Positions 1-9,352 of a DNA stretch of 64,000 nucleotides are shown one piece after another. The translations under genes were made by a program, and so were the position numbers. A model generated the notes under the pieces. It was given only the letters and a program-made list of their open reading frames with translations. It made no database searches and was not told the DNA's origin. The number at the start of each line of letters is the position of its first letter. Position 1 is the stretch's first letter. Source of the stretch: Iphinoe sp. HA4291-MV1 (GTDB lineage Bacteria; Cyanobacteriota; Cyanobacteriia; Cyanobacteriales; Nostocaceae); the NCBI GenBank assembly GCA_019359415.1, contig JAHHHH010000029.1:1-64000 (forward strand), in the 5' to 3' direction.

Positions 1-122
1 CCGAATTTACGCTTGTGGACAAGTAGGAGCCGACTCCCTTGGTAGAAGCAAGAAGCAGACCCTCTGAAGGAAACTTTCGTTGAATGGCTAGCTTTGAACA
101 AGTTTAGTCAAGTTCTGTATAG

Positions 123-362
123 CAGGTCAGTATCTGGCATACACATGGAGCGCCTGTATTCGCTTACACAATTAGCGGTGAGTATATCGTTGATTTTCAG
201 TCAGGTCAGCCTTCAATTACAATACCTGCTGGCAAAGCGATTATAGAACCCATTAATGTCGTTGTGCGTGCTAGGAATCCTAGCTCAACAGAGCCAGCAA
301 AATTGGTGTTATTTCAGCTGAGAAAGCCTGGGACTGCTTTCCTAGATCCAGTTTCTAAATAA
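123..362 (+). pseudogene. 3' fragment of a cupin-domain protein
   Basis: Translation of this frame gives about 79 residues ending in a TAA at 360-362. It contains HTHGAP, then YTISGEYIVDF and IPAGKAIIEP, the metal-binding histidines and beta-strand pattern of a small cupin. An in-frame TAG lies just upstream at 120-122 and none of the three forward frames continues the fold to the left, so the N-terminal half seems lost or frameshifted. The stop lies 1 bp from the convergent maf gene. Cupin identity is inferred from motifs only; no substrate can be proposed. Positions 1-122 hold nothing I recognise. Confidence 0.5.
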
Positions 363-363
363 T

Positions 364-957
364 TTACTGCCAAAAATCTGTAACATTATATCCTAAATCC
401 GTCAGCATTTGCCGTAGCAGAGGTAAACTCAGTCCAATCACGTTGCTATGGCAACCTTCGAGTTTTTCTACAAACAAACCACCACGACCCTCAAGGGCAA
501 AAGCACCAGCACACTTTAAAGGTTCAGCTGTGGCGACATACGTGTCAATTGTGCGATCGCTAAGTTGAGCGAAGTAAACTTTTGTGAATTGACACTTGAC
601 TAAAGTACGGTTTTGGGATAAATCAATTAGGGCATGACCTGTGTAAAGGTCACCAAAATGACCTTGCATTTTTTGCCAGCGTTGACGTGCTTGTTCAGCA
701 TCTGCTGGTTTACCATGAATTTCGCCGTTAACAGCCAAAACGGAATCGCAACCCATAATTAAAGCCGATTTAAACTGAGGTGCGACAGTTTCTGCTTTGC
801 GTTGGGCTAGAGTTTGCACCAATTGTGCAGGATCATTTATTTGGACTTGCGACTCATCAAAATCACTGGGACAAACCAAAGGTTCAATCCCAGCTGTTTG
901 CAGTAAGCGGCGTCGCGCAACAGAAGCAGAGGCGAGTACAAAGGGTGGAGTGCCCAT
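364..957 (-). CDS. maf: Maf-family nucleoside triphosphate pyrophosphatase
   Basis: A 197-aa cytosolic protein of the Maf/HAM1-like superfamily, which hydrolyses non-canonical or modified nucleoside triphosphates to monophosphates and has been linked to septum control. The N-terminal phosphate-binding segment [12 protein letters not shown], the aspartate in MGCDSVL, the GKP turn, and the late [17 protein letters not shown] stretch follow the family in order. Length is typical. The ATG at 957 is the natural start because family members begin a few residues before the LAS motif. It is convergent with the cupin remnant and lies downstream of the psbP-like gene on the same strand, so weak co-transcription is possible. 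Confidence 0.9.
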   Translation of the reverse strand: MGTPPFVLASASVARRRLLQTAGIEPLVCPSDFDESQVQINDPAQLVQTLAQRKAETVAPQFKSALIMGCDSVLAVNGEIHGKPADAEQARQRWQKMQGHFGDLYTGHALIDLSQNRTLVKCQFTKVYFAQLSDRTIDTYVATAEPLKCAGAFALEGRGGLFVEKLEGCHSNVIGLSLPLLRQMLTDLGYNVTDFWQ

Positions 958-1005
958 AGGAGGAGATGAGGAGGATGAGAGAGATGAGGGGGATGGTACT
1001 AATAA

Positions 1006-1548
1006 CTAGTAAACTGAGAAAGATTCTACTGATTCTTCAATTAATCGTTTCACTCTGCTCCAACGTCTTTCAGGAATTGAGGCGTTGAACGTAAAAAGTT
1101 TGCCACGGTTAACAGCAACACTAGCAAGGTCATGGCGCTGTTGGTTATTAGGCAGTGCGATCGCATACTCTAAGAGATAGTATATTGTTCCGTTGGATTC
1201 CCGCTCTTCGGCATTGACTAATTCAGCTTTGCGACCAGAACCTTCAGGAGCAAGAGCGTTTTTTCCCAACTTATATCCTACTTCTGTTGGTGTCCCTATT
1301 TCTTTCAAAGTTTTGCCTTGTGGAACTGGACTAATTACGACAGAAACATTTTCAGTGAGCTCTATAATGTCGTGGAACACCACATCCGGACCGTTAGCAA
1401 CTTTAACTTGCACCCAGCCGTTAGGATATGAAAACTCATAGCCATCAGTGGTGTCTATGTAACTTCGTCCAGCAGCAGCCGCTACATTAGAATGACTCAA
1501 GCTGAAGGCAAACACTAATAGCAAAATCAATACGATTTTTTTCCACAT
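1006..1548 (-). CDS. PsbP-like photosystem II protein (CyanoP type)
   Basis: A 180-aa protein with an N-terminal hydrophobic signal (MWKKIVLILLLVFAFSL, ending in an alanine run) followed by a PsbP domain: YIDTTDGYEFSYPNGW, VVFHDI, the VSVVISP strand and a C-terminal IEESVESFSVY. CyanoP is a lumenal photosystem II assembly or oxygen-evolution accessory protein. I chose the ATG at 1548 because it begins the signal peptide; the longer frame to 1716 adds 56 unlikely residues and would overlap the divergent gene at 1618. No cysteine lipobox is visible at the signal end, so lipid anchoring as described for some homologs is not supported here. Confidence 0.85.
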   Translation of the reverse strand: MWKKIVLILLLVFAFSLSHSNVAAAAGRSYIDTTDGYEFSYPNGWVQVKVANGPDVVFHDIIELTENVSVVISPVPQGKTLKEIGTPTEVGYKLGKNALAPEGSGRKAELVNAEERESNGTIYYLLEYAIALPNNQQRHDLASVAVNRGKLFTFNASIPERRWSRVKRLIEESVESFSVY

Positions 1549-1617
1549 TTCTACAGTTTCCTTTAGGCTGGAAGCAAGACAAAGCAAAGTCATATTTCGT
1601 ATTTCATTGTCCCATGT

Positions 1618-2241
1618 ATGCTGACAACTTACGAACTGCGTTGGTTTTCCTCTGGTACGATACCGGAAAATATTGAAACTTGGTTTAAGCAGAATTGTCT
1701 GATAGATCCAATGCAACCACCGGAAGAACGCACGGATGTGTATCTTTACTCACCAAAGTGTGATTTCTTGGGAGTCAAACTACGTCAAGGACGGATGGAA
1801 GTCAAATGGCGCAAAGCAGAATTAGGCGTAGTGCGTTTTGGTGAGTTTGTAGAGGGTAAAGCAGAAAAATGGGGCAAGTGGGTGTATTCTGACCCTACAG
1901 AAGAAAGTTTTCAGCTGTATCAGGTTTTGAAAAATCCTGCGTGGGTGAGTGTTCAAAAAGTTCGTTATTCACAACTTTACCAAGTCTTAACTGAGGTTTC
2001 ACCACAACCCGTTTCCGCAGATGAGCATATCGACAACGGTTGTACAGTAGAATTTACCTATTTGATAATTCAAGGGAATGCTTGGTGGAGTCTTGCGTTT
2101 GAAGCTGTTGGAGAAGATGCCCGTTTGATGGACAATCTTCAGGTAACAGCCAGTTGGGTATTCCAGACTTTTAGTGTTTCCAAGTTGCTAACCCAGAATT
2201 CTTACGCTTACCCTCATTGGCTATCACTGGTTTCTCGGTAA
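1618..2241 (+). CDS. Conserved hypothetical protein (207 aa)
   Basis: A 207-aa soluble protein without signal peptide or membrane segment. It is rich in Trp, Glu and aromatic residues (GRMEVKWRKAELGVVRFGE, KAEKWGKWVYSD), which suggests a compact beta-rich fold. The repeated hydrophobic/charged alternation (VYLYSPKCDFLGVKLRQGRMEVKW) loosely resembles beta-barrel binding proteins such as the CYTH family, but catalytic residues of that family are not evident to me, so no function is assigned. It starts 70 bp from the divergent psbP-like gene; the shared short region may carry both promoters. Confidence 0.7.
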   Translation: MLTTYELRWFSSGTIPENIETWFKQNCLIDPMQPPEERTDVYLYSPKCDFLGVKLRQGRMEVKWRKAELGVVRFGEFVEGKAEKWGKWVYSDPTEESFQLYQVLKNPAWVSVQKVRYSQLYQVLTEVSPQPVSADEHIDNGCTVEFTYLIIQGNAWWSLAFEAVGEDARLMDNLQVTASWVFQTFSVSKLLTQNSYAYPHWLSLVSR

Positions 2242-2470
2242 CTGTTTGCAAAACAGGCAAAAATTACCCTACAGGGGTACTGCCGTGTCTAATAGTACTA
2301 AGCTATTATTGCGGAGAATAACGTAATTTTAAATAACAAAGGTGTATTCAAGTTACAGGAATAGCCTTTGCTAAAGAAAAGCTGTATCCAGAATCAACTC
2401 GTGACTCTGTCATGGGCAAACTTGAATTGCGAGATGAATAATAGTCAATTTTGTTAAAAGGAACAAGTCT

Positions 2471-3523
2471 ATGAATTTGAGCGAAGGTTACGGTATATTA
2501 AAGTGTCATGCGATCGCTGGCAAGATGGAACTTGGCAAAGACACTCCGCACTATCAAGTTCATGTGAAGGACAGTCAGTCTTCGTATCGTCTTGCAATCA
2601 ACGTTAGGTCAAGTCAAAAACCCTTCGATTTGTTATATTTTGTCGATGACGATTTTCAACATTTCATCACTGACAAACTCGATCAATTGGGCTTTGGTTT
2701 TAAAAAACTTGAGGATTCAGATAGGCAAGCCGGAGGAATTGCACTGGACTACATCCGGGGCAATTTATTTAAAGTTAATAACATGAAACCATTGCCCTTC
2801 AATTTGCCTGGAGAAAACAACGACCTCAACGAGTTGATTGACTCGTACATTCAACGGGCAATTGAAACGCAAGCGGTTGTGTATGCTTTCGGCGAACCTT
2901 GGGGAATTGATAAACCTGAAAATAAGCCTGACAAAGTGTTCGGCTTTCAACCAGGAAGAGGCGTTCATAATCTTCATATGAACCAGGGTAACAGTGGTAA
3001 CTTTGCCCAAGAAAATGGAGTTTACCAAGATGGGGCATTATTGATTCATTATCCTTCTGCGGGTGGTTCCCGTGAACGCTGGGTAGCAGCTTTCTTCGCA
3101 TTTCAATCGCAGTCCTTCCATACTGATGATCGCACTGGTAACCCCATAGATAGAAATGTGGGAAATGAACCAGTAGAACCCGGAACTCCAGCAGTGAAGG
3201 CGCGCTTGAGAATCATTGCTGCTTTAGTCAATCCTCGTGGAGAAGATTCAGGAAAAGAGTCAGTTACTTTAATTAATTCTTCACCAGAAAAAGTAGATTT
3301 GAATGGTTGGGCAGTGACTGATAAACTTAAGCACAAGTATCGTCTTGATGGGTTTAGTATCGAACCTGGTGGAGTTATCACAGTGCCTTTAGATGCAGAA
3401 AAAATTCAGCTTTCTAATGATGGTGGAATCCTCTCCCTTCTTGATCCAGAAAGCATCAAAGTTGACGGTGTTTCCTACACTCGTGAAGATGTTCAAGAGC
3501 AGGGGTGGACTTTAGTTTTTTAA
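2471..3523 (+). CDS. DUF2278 (YukJ-like) protein with C-terminal lamin-tail domain
   Basis: A 350-aa protein. Residues about 1-225 match the DUF2278/YukJ pattern: an opening YGILKCHAIAGK, a mid-region DYIRGNLF, and GRGVHNLHMNQGNSG...QDGALLIHYPS, conserved blocks that include His and Asn residues. Residues about 240-350 look like a lamin-tail (LTD) beta-sandwich: ALVNPRGEDSGKESVTLINSS, then LNGWAVTDK and a PGGVITVPL strand. LTDs often accompany secreted nucleases, but no signal peptide is visible here. A start with GAACAAG about 8 bp upstream of ATG 2471 is acceptable. The function of DUF2278 is unknown; association with surface or nucleic acid is only inference. Confidence 0.8.
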   Translation: MNLSEGYGILKCHAIAGKMELGKDTPHYQVHVKDSQSSYRLAINVRSSQKPFDLLYFVDDDFQHFITDKLDQLGFGFKKLEDSDRQAGGIALDYIRGNLFKVNNMKPLPFNLPGENNDLNELIDSYIQRAIETQAVVYAFGEPWGIDKPENKPDKVFGFQPGRGVHNLHMNQGNSGNFAQENGVYQDGALLIHYPSAGGSRERWVAAFFAFQSQSFHTDDRTGNPIDRNVGNEPVEPGTPAVKARLRIIAALVNPRGEDSGKESVTLINSSPEKVDLNGWAVTDKLKHKYRLDGFSIEPGGVITVPLDAEKIQLSNDGGILSLLDPESIKVDGVSYTREDVQEQGWTLVF

Positions 3524-3594
3524 TGCCAGTGGTTAGTGGTTAGCTGTCTGTTCTTGCTAACTAAGTAAGTCCACCAAAATAAACTTAACACTTA

Positions 3595-3627
3595 AGAAAC
3601 CGGGTTTCTTAAAGAAACCCGGTTTCT
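3595..3627. repeat. GAAACCCGGTTTC double-palindrome repeat, copy 1
   Basis: A perfect 15-bp inverted repeat, AGAAACCGGGTTTCT at 3595-3609 and its complement at 3613-3627, separated by TAA. Each arm is itself nearly palindromic. Further copies are at 14775-14807 and 51437-51469. It lies between two convergent genes (DUF2278 protein and PP2C phosphatase), so it may also act as a bidirectional transcription stop, although no long T-tract follows. Confidence 0.85.
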
Positions 3628-3667
3628 GACGCAGCGCATTTGATGTTTAATTATGTCTTCCTACTTA

Positions 3668-5071
3668 CTAACTATTAACTTGCAACACAACTAATGTCAT
3701 GTCATCGGTGTTTTGCTTATCAGCACCGATGAATTGTTGTACTTGGTCAAACAGGTAATCTAGTATTTCCTGCGGTCCATTACAAATTCTACAAGCGTAG
3801 TTAAATACCGCAATCAGGCTTTCTTCATCATAGCGATCGCCACTTGCCGCTGCTGCATCAGTCAAGCCGTCTGTGTAGTAAAGAATTATATCTCCAAGCT
3901 CTAACTGTGCCTGGGCATCTTCGAACTGACTATTGGCATCCAAACCAATCAGCATTCCAACAGTATCTAGACGTGTAAATGTTTTCGTTGTTGCATGCCA
4001 CCATATGGGAGGATTATGCGCTGCATTGCTGTAAGATAATATCCGGGTTTGGGGGTCATATTCTGAGTAAAATAGAGTGACAAAGCGGTGAGAATTTTCC
4101 AAATCCGCGTACATCACTTGATTCAAGTTTTGCAGAATTCGTTTGGGAGAATGACCGTGCAACACTTCTCCCCGCAGCATTCCCCGCATCATGGTCATAA
4201 TCAGTCCTGCTGGGACTCCTTTGCCCATCACATCACCTATGACTAAACCCCAACGACCATCTACATCTAAACTAGCTTTGTTGTTTGGCTGAATTTGGTT
4301 GTGGTTTGTAGGGATGAAGTCGTAGTAGTCTCCACCAACACGATTGGCAGGTTTACACCGTGCTGCAATGGCGACACCTGGAATAGTAGGGCACAAGCGT
4401 GGCAGAAGTCGCCTTTGAATTTCTGCACCAATTTCGAGTTCTTGATCTAGGCGTTCTTTTTTCCTGAGTTCTACGGCAAGTTCATCATTTTCTATTGCTA
4501 CTGCGGTTTGATCTGCCACCAGGCGAACTAACTTTTGTCTCGTTTCTGTCCAAGTATATTCTGGAGCGCGGCTTAAAACATAGAGCCATCCCCGTTCTAT
4601 ATGCTTTACCAGAATAGGTGTACCAAAGATTTGTATATCTGGTCCTAAGCAGCGATGCATATAATCATCCAAAATACCCGAAGTTATTACTAGAGGCTGG
4701 GAGTTGGGTATATATAGGATTTGGCTAGTTGCTGTTTCTAGTGCCTTGCGGATATTCTTACGCTGGTGGCTATCCTGCCAATGTAACTGTTCTAATCTAA
4801 CTTGACCGTTAGGTTTGTACAGAAATAAGGCACTACCATCTGCATCTGTCACTCTTGTTGCCATCAACGGAATCAGTTCCAAAAACTGATTCAAATTATT
4901 GAAGCTTCGCAGAGCAAATCCCAAAGAACTCAGTAAATCTTGAATTTTATTTTGTTCTCGGTGCAACCGTGCCACGAGTTCCTTGAGTGCCACAACTGGT
5001 GTGACCTCTGTTGTCGGGGTACTACTATTACTATCAATAGGTTGAGATGGTGGTTGAGGCACAGTTACCAT
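3668..5071 (-). CDS. PP2C-type (RsbU/SpoIIE-like) serine phosphatase with GAF domain
   Basis: A 467-aa signalling protein. Residues about 50-210 form a GAF-like sensor (ending VADQTAVAIENDELAVELRKKE), followed by a short coiled linker (LDQELEIGAEIQRRLLP) and a SpoIIE/RsbU phosphatase domain. Metal-binding motifs are visible: GGDYYDFI, GDVMGKGVPAGLIM, SNAAHNPPIWW and YYTDGLTDA. Such phosphatases dephosphorylate anti-sigma-antagonist proteins in partner-switching cascades. An anti-sigma/RsbW-like ATPase lies at 61.4 kb, but far away, so no link is shown. The GAF ligand is unknown. The gene is monocistronic, with a long empty upstream region. Confidence 0.88.
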   Translation of the reverse strand: MVTVPQPPSQPIDSNSSTPTTEVTPVVALKELVARLHREQNKIQDLLSSLGFALRSFNNLNQFLELIPLMATRVTDADGSALFLYKPNGQVRLEQLHWQDSHQRKNIRKALETATSQILYIPNSQPLVITSGILDDYMHRCLGPDIQIFGTPILVKHIERGWLYVLSRAPEYTWTETRQKLVRLVADQTAVAIENDELAVELRKKERLDQELEIGAEIQRRLLPRLCPTIPGVAIAARCKPANRVGGDYYDFIPTNHNQIQPNNKASLDVDGRWGLVIGDVMGKGVPAGLIMTMMRGMLRGEVLHGHSPKRILQNLNQVMYADLENSHRFVTLFYSEYDPQTRILSYSNAAHNPPIWWHATTKTFTRLDTVGMLIGLDANSQFEDAQAQLELGDIILYYTDGLTDAAAASGDRYDEESLIAVFNYACRICNGPQEILDYLFDQVQQFIGADKQNTDDMTLVVLQVNS

Positions 5072-6217
5072 TGTGGTTTATATCAGCAAGTTTTAGAATC
5101 CTGAAATACTTTCGTTTTTGGATGGCTAAACCATATTGTGATAAGTTTGTCAGTTTAGCAAGAGTAAAAAAACGTAAGGTGTAAATTTGAAAAGTCTTTC
5201 GTATTTCATGTGCTGATTTGACTTAATATATAAAATTTAGAATCAAATATTTTTAGCACAAAACGCCCTGCAAAAACAGCGTTATGCGATAGGACGTTAA
5301 TAAGCTCTTCATTATTTCATAAATTAATAGCTTCGTCATACTTCTTTAGATAGATAAACAATTTATTTAGAAAAGTGAACCATTCTGTTTCAAAAAAGTC
5401 TGCTTGGGTTTTGTGAATTGGAGGGTTTTAAAGGCTGACCCTCATCCATATAGCTGAAAATATGCAAACTAAAATGTATTGTAGATAAATCATCAGATCT
5501 ATGGGTATAAGCTGCGGCAACAGTCGAGAAACAGCAAAAATCACTACTTTGAACTCAAACCTTGAACTCAAAAGTTAAATAATGATGTTTCTATTTAACT
5601 GTCACTCTTCAAATATTTAATTTACCATTAGAGAATATTTTATAACCAAAAGTCAGAGAATTTTGACAAAAAAAGAACTCAGAACTCCTTCACTACCCAC
5701 ATTTCACAGGTAGATGAAAATTTTTCGATGGTTTTCAAATCCTTGTATGGCAATACTTTCAGGATGAGGCGGCTTTTGCGATCGCCCTTTGGGCAGATCC
5801 TTTGGAGCATCGCCGATCGCGAGTGCGTGTCCTCTCGGACAAGGCGGAGCTTTGCCCATCGCGCAACGCCCGCGCATGGCGATGGTGCAGAGCGATCGCT
5901 TCGCGATCGCATCTGACAATTCCCCCCGCCTTTCACCCCCATCTTCAACCGGAAGGAAGTGGAGGTAGGGTGGGGTACTTCCGGTGGCTTGAATAGCCCA
6001 AAGCCCAGTCGTTATAACTGGGCTTTAATAATAGACAGTGGAGTTATATCTCCTGGTGGCTCAATATAAGAAGTTTAGATATAAGTGATTACGTTAATAA
6101 TATCTACCACCAGAGGAACGTTAATTCCGGAAAAGTCAACATGGAATTTTTAACTTCAAGATTGAAGCAGCTTTCGGTACAATTAGACAGCACTAAATTG
6201 CAAAAGGGAGAAAAGCT
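5072..6217. other. 1.1-kb gene-free region with HIP1-rich and structured segments
   Basis: No convincing gene here. About 5780-5915 is dense in GCGATCGC (HIP1)-type palindromes, and the short ORFs over it on both strands have composition typical of repeat DNA. An inverted CCGGAAG/CTTCCGG pair (5949-5955, 5978-5984) is followed at once by the hairpin at 6000-6026. The rest (5072-5700) is AT-rich and presumably contains the promoter of the PP2C gene. The structured part at 5945-6030 could belong to a non-coding RNA or the end of a vanished mobile element. Confidence 0.5.
6000..6026. terminator. Strong isolated hairpin, terminator-like
   Basis: AAAGCCCAG (6000-6008) pairs with CTGGGCTTT (6018-6026) around a 9-nt loop. 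The 3' side runs into TAATAATAG, so the U-tract is weak (TTT only). No gene ends here on either strand, so it is either the stop of an unannotated transcript or part of a structured RNA with the CCGGAAG/CTTCCGG pair just to the left. Confidence 0.45.
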
Positions 6218-6673
6218 ATGAGTTCTCCATACACCGGAGGTTGTCAGTGCGGACAAATTCGCTATGAAATCCGTGCTGAACCGTTAACCCTCTATCTATG
6301 CCACTGTAAGGAATGTCAGAAACAATCTTCCAGCGCTTTTGGAATGTCCCTCACTGTACCACGAGATGCTGTTGTCATTGTCCAAGGACAACTGAAAGCT
6401 TGGACACGTAAAGCCGATAGTGGACGTGAGGTGACTTGCCTATTCTGCGGTGACTGTGGAACACGATTGTTCCATGAGCGGACTTATAGTGGAGAAACCA
6501 TCAACGTTAGAGCTGGGACGCTAGATGACACCAGTTGGTTACATCCCGTGGGTAACCTTTGGACAAGTAGCGCTCAGCCATGGGTAACAATTTCAGATCA
6601 GATGCTCAATTATGAAGGACAACCAAGGGATGTGCATCCTTTGTGGGAGAAATGGGCAGAACAGCATTCATGA
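6218..6673 (+). CDS. GFA/CENP-V family zinc protein
   Basis: A 151-aa protein of the glutathione-dependent formaldehyde-activating enzyme (GFA) superfamily. Zinc ligands are visible in order: GGCQCGQIRYE (two Cys), LCHCKECQKQSSSAFG (three Cys) and CLFCGDCGTRLFHE (Cys pair plus Cys). Length is typical for single-domain members. Most members are not true formaldehyde enzymes and have unknown substrates, so only fold and zinc binding are claimed. ATG 6218 has a good GGGAG ribosome site 8 bp upstream. It is convergent with serC, with only 20 bp between the stops. Confidence 0.88.
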   Translation: MSSPYTGGCQCGQIRYEIRAEPLTLYLCHCKECQKQSSSAFGMSLTVPRDAVVIVQGQLKAWTRKADSGREVTCLFCGDCGTRLFHERTYSGETINVRAGTLDDTSWLHPVGNLWTSSAQPWVTISDQMLNYEGQPRDVHPLWEKWAEQHS

Positions 6674-6693
6674 AACAATGAAAATAGTTGTTC

Positions 6694-7857
6694 CTACTCT
6701 TGTTTAAGAGTAGCGTATGCCCAATCCAACCAGGGTAGCAACGCTTCAATATCTGCAGTTTCTACTGTGGCTCCACCCCAAATCCTGATTCCTGGCGGTG
6801 CAGCACGGTAAGATGCGATATCAAAAGCAACCTCTTGCTTTTCTAGAAGTTTTGCTAGTTTTTTCGCGGATTCTGCTTGCTTCTCTGGACTTAAGCTTGT
6901 AAACCAATCATCAACAATCTTGAGGCAAATTGAAGTACAAGAACAGGTTTCTGGCTTCTGTGCCAAGAAAGCTACCCAATGACTCTGCTCAACCCAGCGG
7001 GCAATTGTTGCCAGATTTGCTTCACTACGACGAATAAGGCTGGGAAGCCCACCAATATTCTCTGTCCAGAGTAATCCATCAAGTGCATCTTCCACACACA
7101 GCATTGATGGTGTGTTAATTGTGTCTCCTTTGAAAATTCCTTCAATCAGCTTGTCTTTTTGTACCAAGCGAAAGAGCTTCGGTATGGGCCAAGTAGGTTG
7201 ATAGCTTTCCAGGCGTTCAACAGCGCGGGGTGAAAGCACAATGACTCCATGCTGTGCTTCTCCTCCCAGTACTTTTTGCCAAGAGTAGGTTACAACGTCC
7301 AACTTCTCCCACGGTATTTCCATTGCGAAAACGGCAGAGGTCGCGTCGCAGATGGTCAAACCTTGACGGTCATCTTTTATCCAATCACCATTAGGTACCC
7401 TGACACCTGATGTCGTGCCATTCCACAAAAACACGACATCATGACTAAAGTCAACTTGGTAGAGGTTTGGCAAACTGCCATAGGGTGCTTTGAGAACATT
7501 GAGATCTGGCAACTTCAGTTCGTCTACGACATCTTTAACCCATTCCAAACCAAAGCTTTCCCATGCCAAGATATCAACGGGGAGTTTTCCTAACAGTGAC
7601 CACAATGCCATTTCCACTGCGCCTGTATCAGAAGCTGGAACAATGCCTAAGCGATAATCAGCAGGAACACCGAGAATTGTTCTGGAACGCTCAATGACTT
7701 CCTTTATACGAGCTTTACCAGCTTCAGAACGATGAGAACGACCGACACAGGCCTTTTCCAACTTAGAGACAGACCAACCAGGACGTTTCGCGCAAGGACC
7801 AGACGAGAAATGAGGAACTCGTGGTTTTGTTGTTGGAGAAATAAGATGTGGTGACAT
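6694..7857 (-). CDS. serC: Phosphoserine aminotransferase (serC_2 type)
   Basis: A 387-aa PLP enzyme converting 3-phosphohydroxypyruvate and glutamate to phosphoserine and 2-oxoglutarate in serine synthesis. The N-terminus [14 protein letters not shown], the substrate-site [19 protein letters not shown] (PLP-ring aspartate) and [11 protein letters not shown]-like segment (Schiff-base lysine in SWQKVLGG) are diagnostic of the longer alphaproteobacterial/archaeal-type phosphoserine transaminase rather than the E. coli type. Length fits that subgroup. Some cyanobacteria use a different aminotransferase, so the presence of this type may reflect old transfer, which is inference. No ser-pathway neighbours are seen. 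Confidence 0.87.
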   Translation of the reverse strand: MSPHLISPTTKPRVPHFSSGPCAKRPGWSVSKLEKACVGRSHRSEAGKARIKEVIERSRTILGVPADYRLGIVPASDTGAVEMALWSLLGKLPVDILAWESFGLEWVKDVVDELKLPDLNVLKAPYGSLPNLYQVDFSHDVVFLWNGTTSGVRVPNGDWIKDDRQGLTICDATSAVFAMEIPWEKLDVVTYSWQKVLGGEAQHGVIVLSPRAVERLESYQPTWPIPKLFRLVQKDKLIEGIFKGDTINTPSMLCVEDALDGLLWTENIGGLPSLIRRSEANLATIARWVEQSHWVAFLAQKPETCSCTSICLKIVDDWFTSLSPEKQAESAKKLAKLLEKQEVAFDIASYRAAPPGIRIWGGATVETADIEALLPWLDWAYATLKQE

Positions 7858-8147
7858 ACAAGATACTTTAAAACGGATGCGACCTGGTGAAAGATCGTAG
7901 CTCGCTATTACTTTACGACTTGCTTTGTCCTAGGTCAACAGTCCAAATTTATGAACTCCTATACAAAATACAGATGCCTGCCCAGAATCAACGAGAAAGA
8001 AATCAGCCTATGCTGTTCGATGACGTTGCTTCTTAACAAATCTTTACATACAGGCAACACTCATTGCACGAATAAGTCCCCCACTAGAGTCAGTATCATA
8101 AAAACTAGAGTAAGCGACAACATCAGTCTGGAGGCTTGAACTTATTA

Positions 8148-8801
8148 ATGGACGCAATGGAGTTTTTTCAACGAAGTACTGGCTCTTGGCGATCGCAGCG
8201 CACAACCCATCACCTCGCTTTCAAACGATCTGAGGTTGGTGAGTCGCAAATCGAGGTAGATGCTCTGGGAGCGGACGATCCAGAAATCATTGCTTTGTGT
8301 GAATTCCACCAGATTGATGCGAGTCTGGCTATTGGGGGTTGCAGCGTCAGCTGGGGAGGCTCAATGGGCTGGGATCAAGAGGGTGAGAATCATGAGGGCA
8401 AAACTGTATTTGCCCTAGTACCTGATGCGGATAATCCCCAGCAAGGTCGGTTACTCCGGGACAGAGGTTATGCCGAAATCGTGCCTGTTGTCGGTTACTA
8501 CCACATGGATGATGATGATGGACTGGTTCTGACAACCGAATATGACACCATGAGTTCAATAGAGCGCTTCTGGTTTGGCAGTCCCGATTTGCGAATGCGT
8601 TGCAGTACGGTGAAACGCTTTGGCGGATTCAACACAGCATCATTCTGCACCGAAATCCGCGTTGGGGCAGATTCATTGAGTCATCCAGAAGTCAATCTAG
8701 AAGATGCTGTCACTTCGGATGTAACCCCCACTCAAGCTCAGGAAGTCCTTCAAGTCCGACAGGATCTCTCCAGACAATATTTCTCTTTGTTAGGTTGGTG
8801 A
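8148..8801 (+). CDS. CpcS/CpeS-family phycobiliprotein chromophore lyase
   Basis: A 217-aa lipocalin-like protein of the S-type lyase family, which attaches phycobilins to cysteine of phycobiliprotein beta (and allophycocyanin) subunits. The signature start MEFFQRSTGSWRSQRTTHHL is followed by strands SQIEVDAL, SVSWGGSMGWDQ, TVFALVPD and LTTEYDTMSSIERFWFGSPDLRMR, which match the family in order; the ERFWF..PNLR-like region is especially typical. I chose ATG 8148 over the TTG at 8136 because the fold starts at once; ATG 8157 is also possible. Its TGA overlaps the next gene (start GTG 8798), indicating translational coupling. Which subfamily (CpcS, CpcU, CpeS) cannot be decided. Confidence 0.82.
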   Translation: MDAMEFFQRSTGSWRSQRTTHHLAFKRSEVGESQIEVDALGADDPEIIALCEFHQIDASLAIGGCSVSWGGSMGWDQEGENHEGKTVFALVPDADNPQQGRLLRDRGYAEIVPVVGYYHMDDDDGLVLTTEYDTMSSIERFWFGSPDLRMRCSTVKRFGGFNTASFCTEIRVGADSLSHPEVNLEDAVTSDVTPTQAQEVLQVRQDLSRQYFSLLGW

Positions 8802-9352
8802 TCGGTTGTCACAGCAGTGATGCATACACCAGTGGAGTCGAGTATCTGCGGGTGATGCAAAACTTTGTGCCAGATCCAGCGATGGTGGATGTGATGGAGA
8901 ACCTACGCGATCGCATTACCATCTGCACTTGGATGGGCGAAAATATTCATATGGTGAATGAAGCTCTCCGATGCTGTCTGGAAGCCTGCCACGAGTGTTT
9001 CTACCCTGAAGTGCGCCGTGCCATCAGAATCTTTGCTGTCCCCCTAGCTCAACCATTTGGGCTAGATGGTTTATGTAATATTTCGACAACCCCAATCACA
9101 ATCCTCATCGATACAGGTCGGGTTACTCCAAAGAATTGGTTGAGCATTGTTGCCCATGAATACGCCCATGCTCATCTAGGCTGTCCTGGTCATCGTCAGG
9201 ACTTTGCAGCCGTTCTGTTCCATCTCTGTCTAGGGCTAGGGCTAGAAATACCTGAGGAGCAAATGGACGCGACGATCTTACGTCGCTGGCCCCCCTACCC
9301 TTCAATCTTAGATCCGCTGGCATTTTGGAGAGGAGAGACAGGGAATCTCTAA
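8798..9352 (+). CDS. HEYAH-motif metalloprotease-like protein
   Basis: About 184 aa if started at GTG 8798, whose bases overlap the TGA of the lyase gene. The longer frame to 8600 only shadows the lyase. The C-terminal half has SIVAHEYAHAHLGCPGHRQDF, a zincin-like HExxH pattern with additional His residues that could complete a metal site; the N-terminal half is helical (VMENLRDRITICTW, MVNEALRCCLEACHECF). No signal peptide or transmembrane segment. The family is unknown to me; metalloprotease activity is inferred only from the motif. Tight coupling to a bilin lyase suggests a job in phycobiliprotein maturation or turnover. It overlaps the convergent cupin gene by 4 bp. Confidence 0.65.
   Translation: MIGCHSSDAYTSGVEYLRVMQNFVPDPAMVDVMENLRDRITICTWMGENIHMVNEALRCCLEACHECFYPEVRRAIRIFAVPLAQPFGLDGLCNISTTPITILIDTGRVTPKNWLSIVAHEYAHAHLGCPGHRQDFAAVLFHLCLGLGLEIPEEQMDATILRRWPPYPSILDPLAFWRGETGNL

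Noticed and set aside
7951-8139. A 62-codon frame between serC and the lyase
   Set aside because: No ribosome site, low-complexity composition and no resemblance to any family; treated as spacer.
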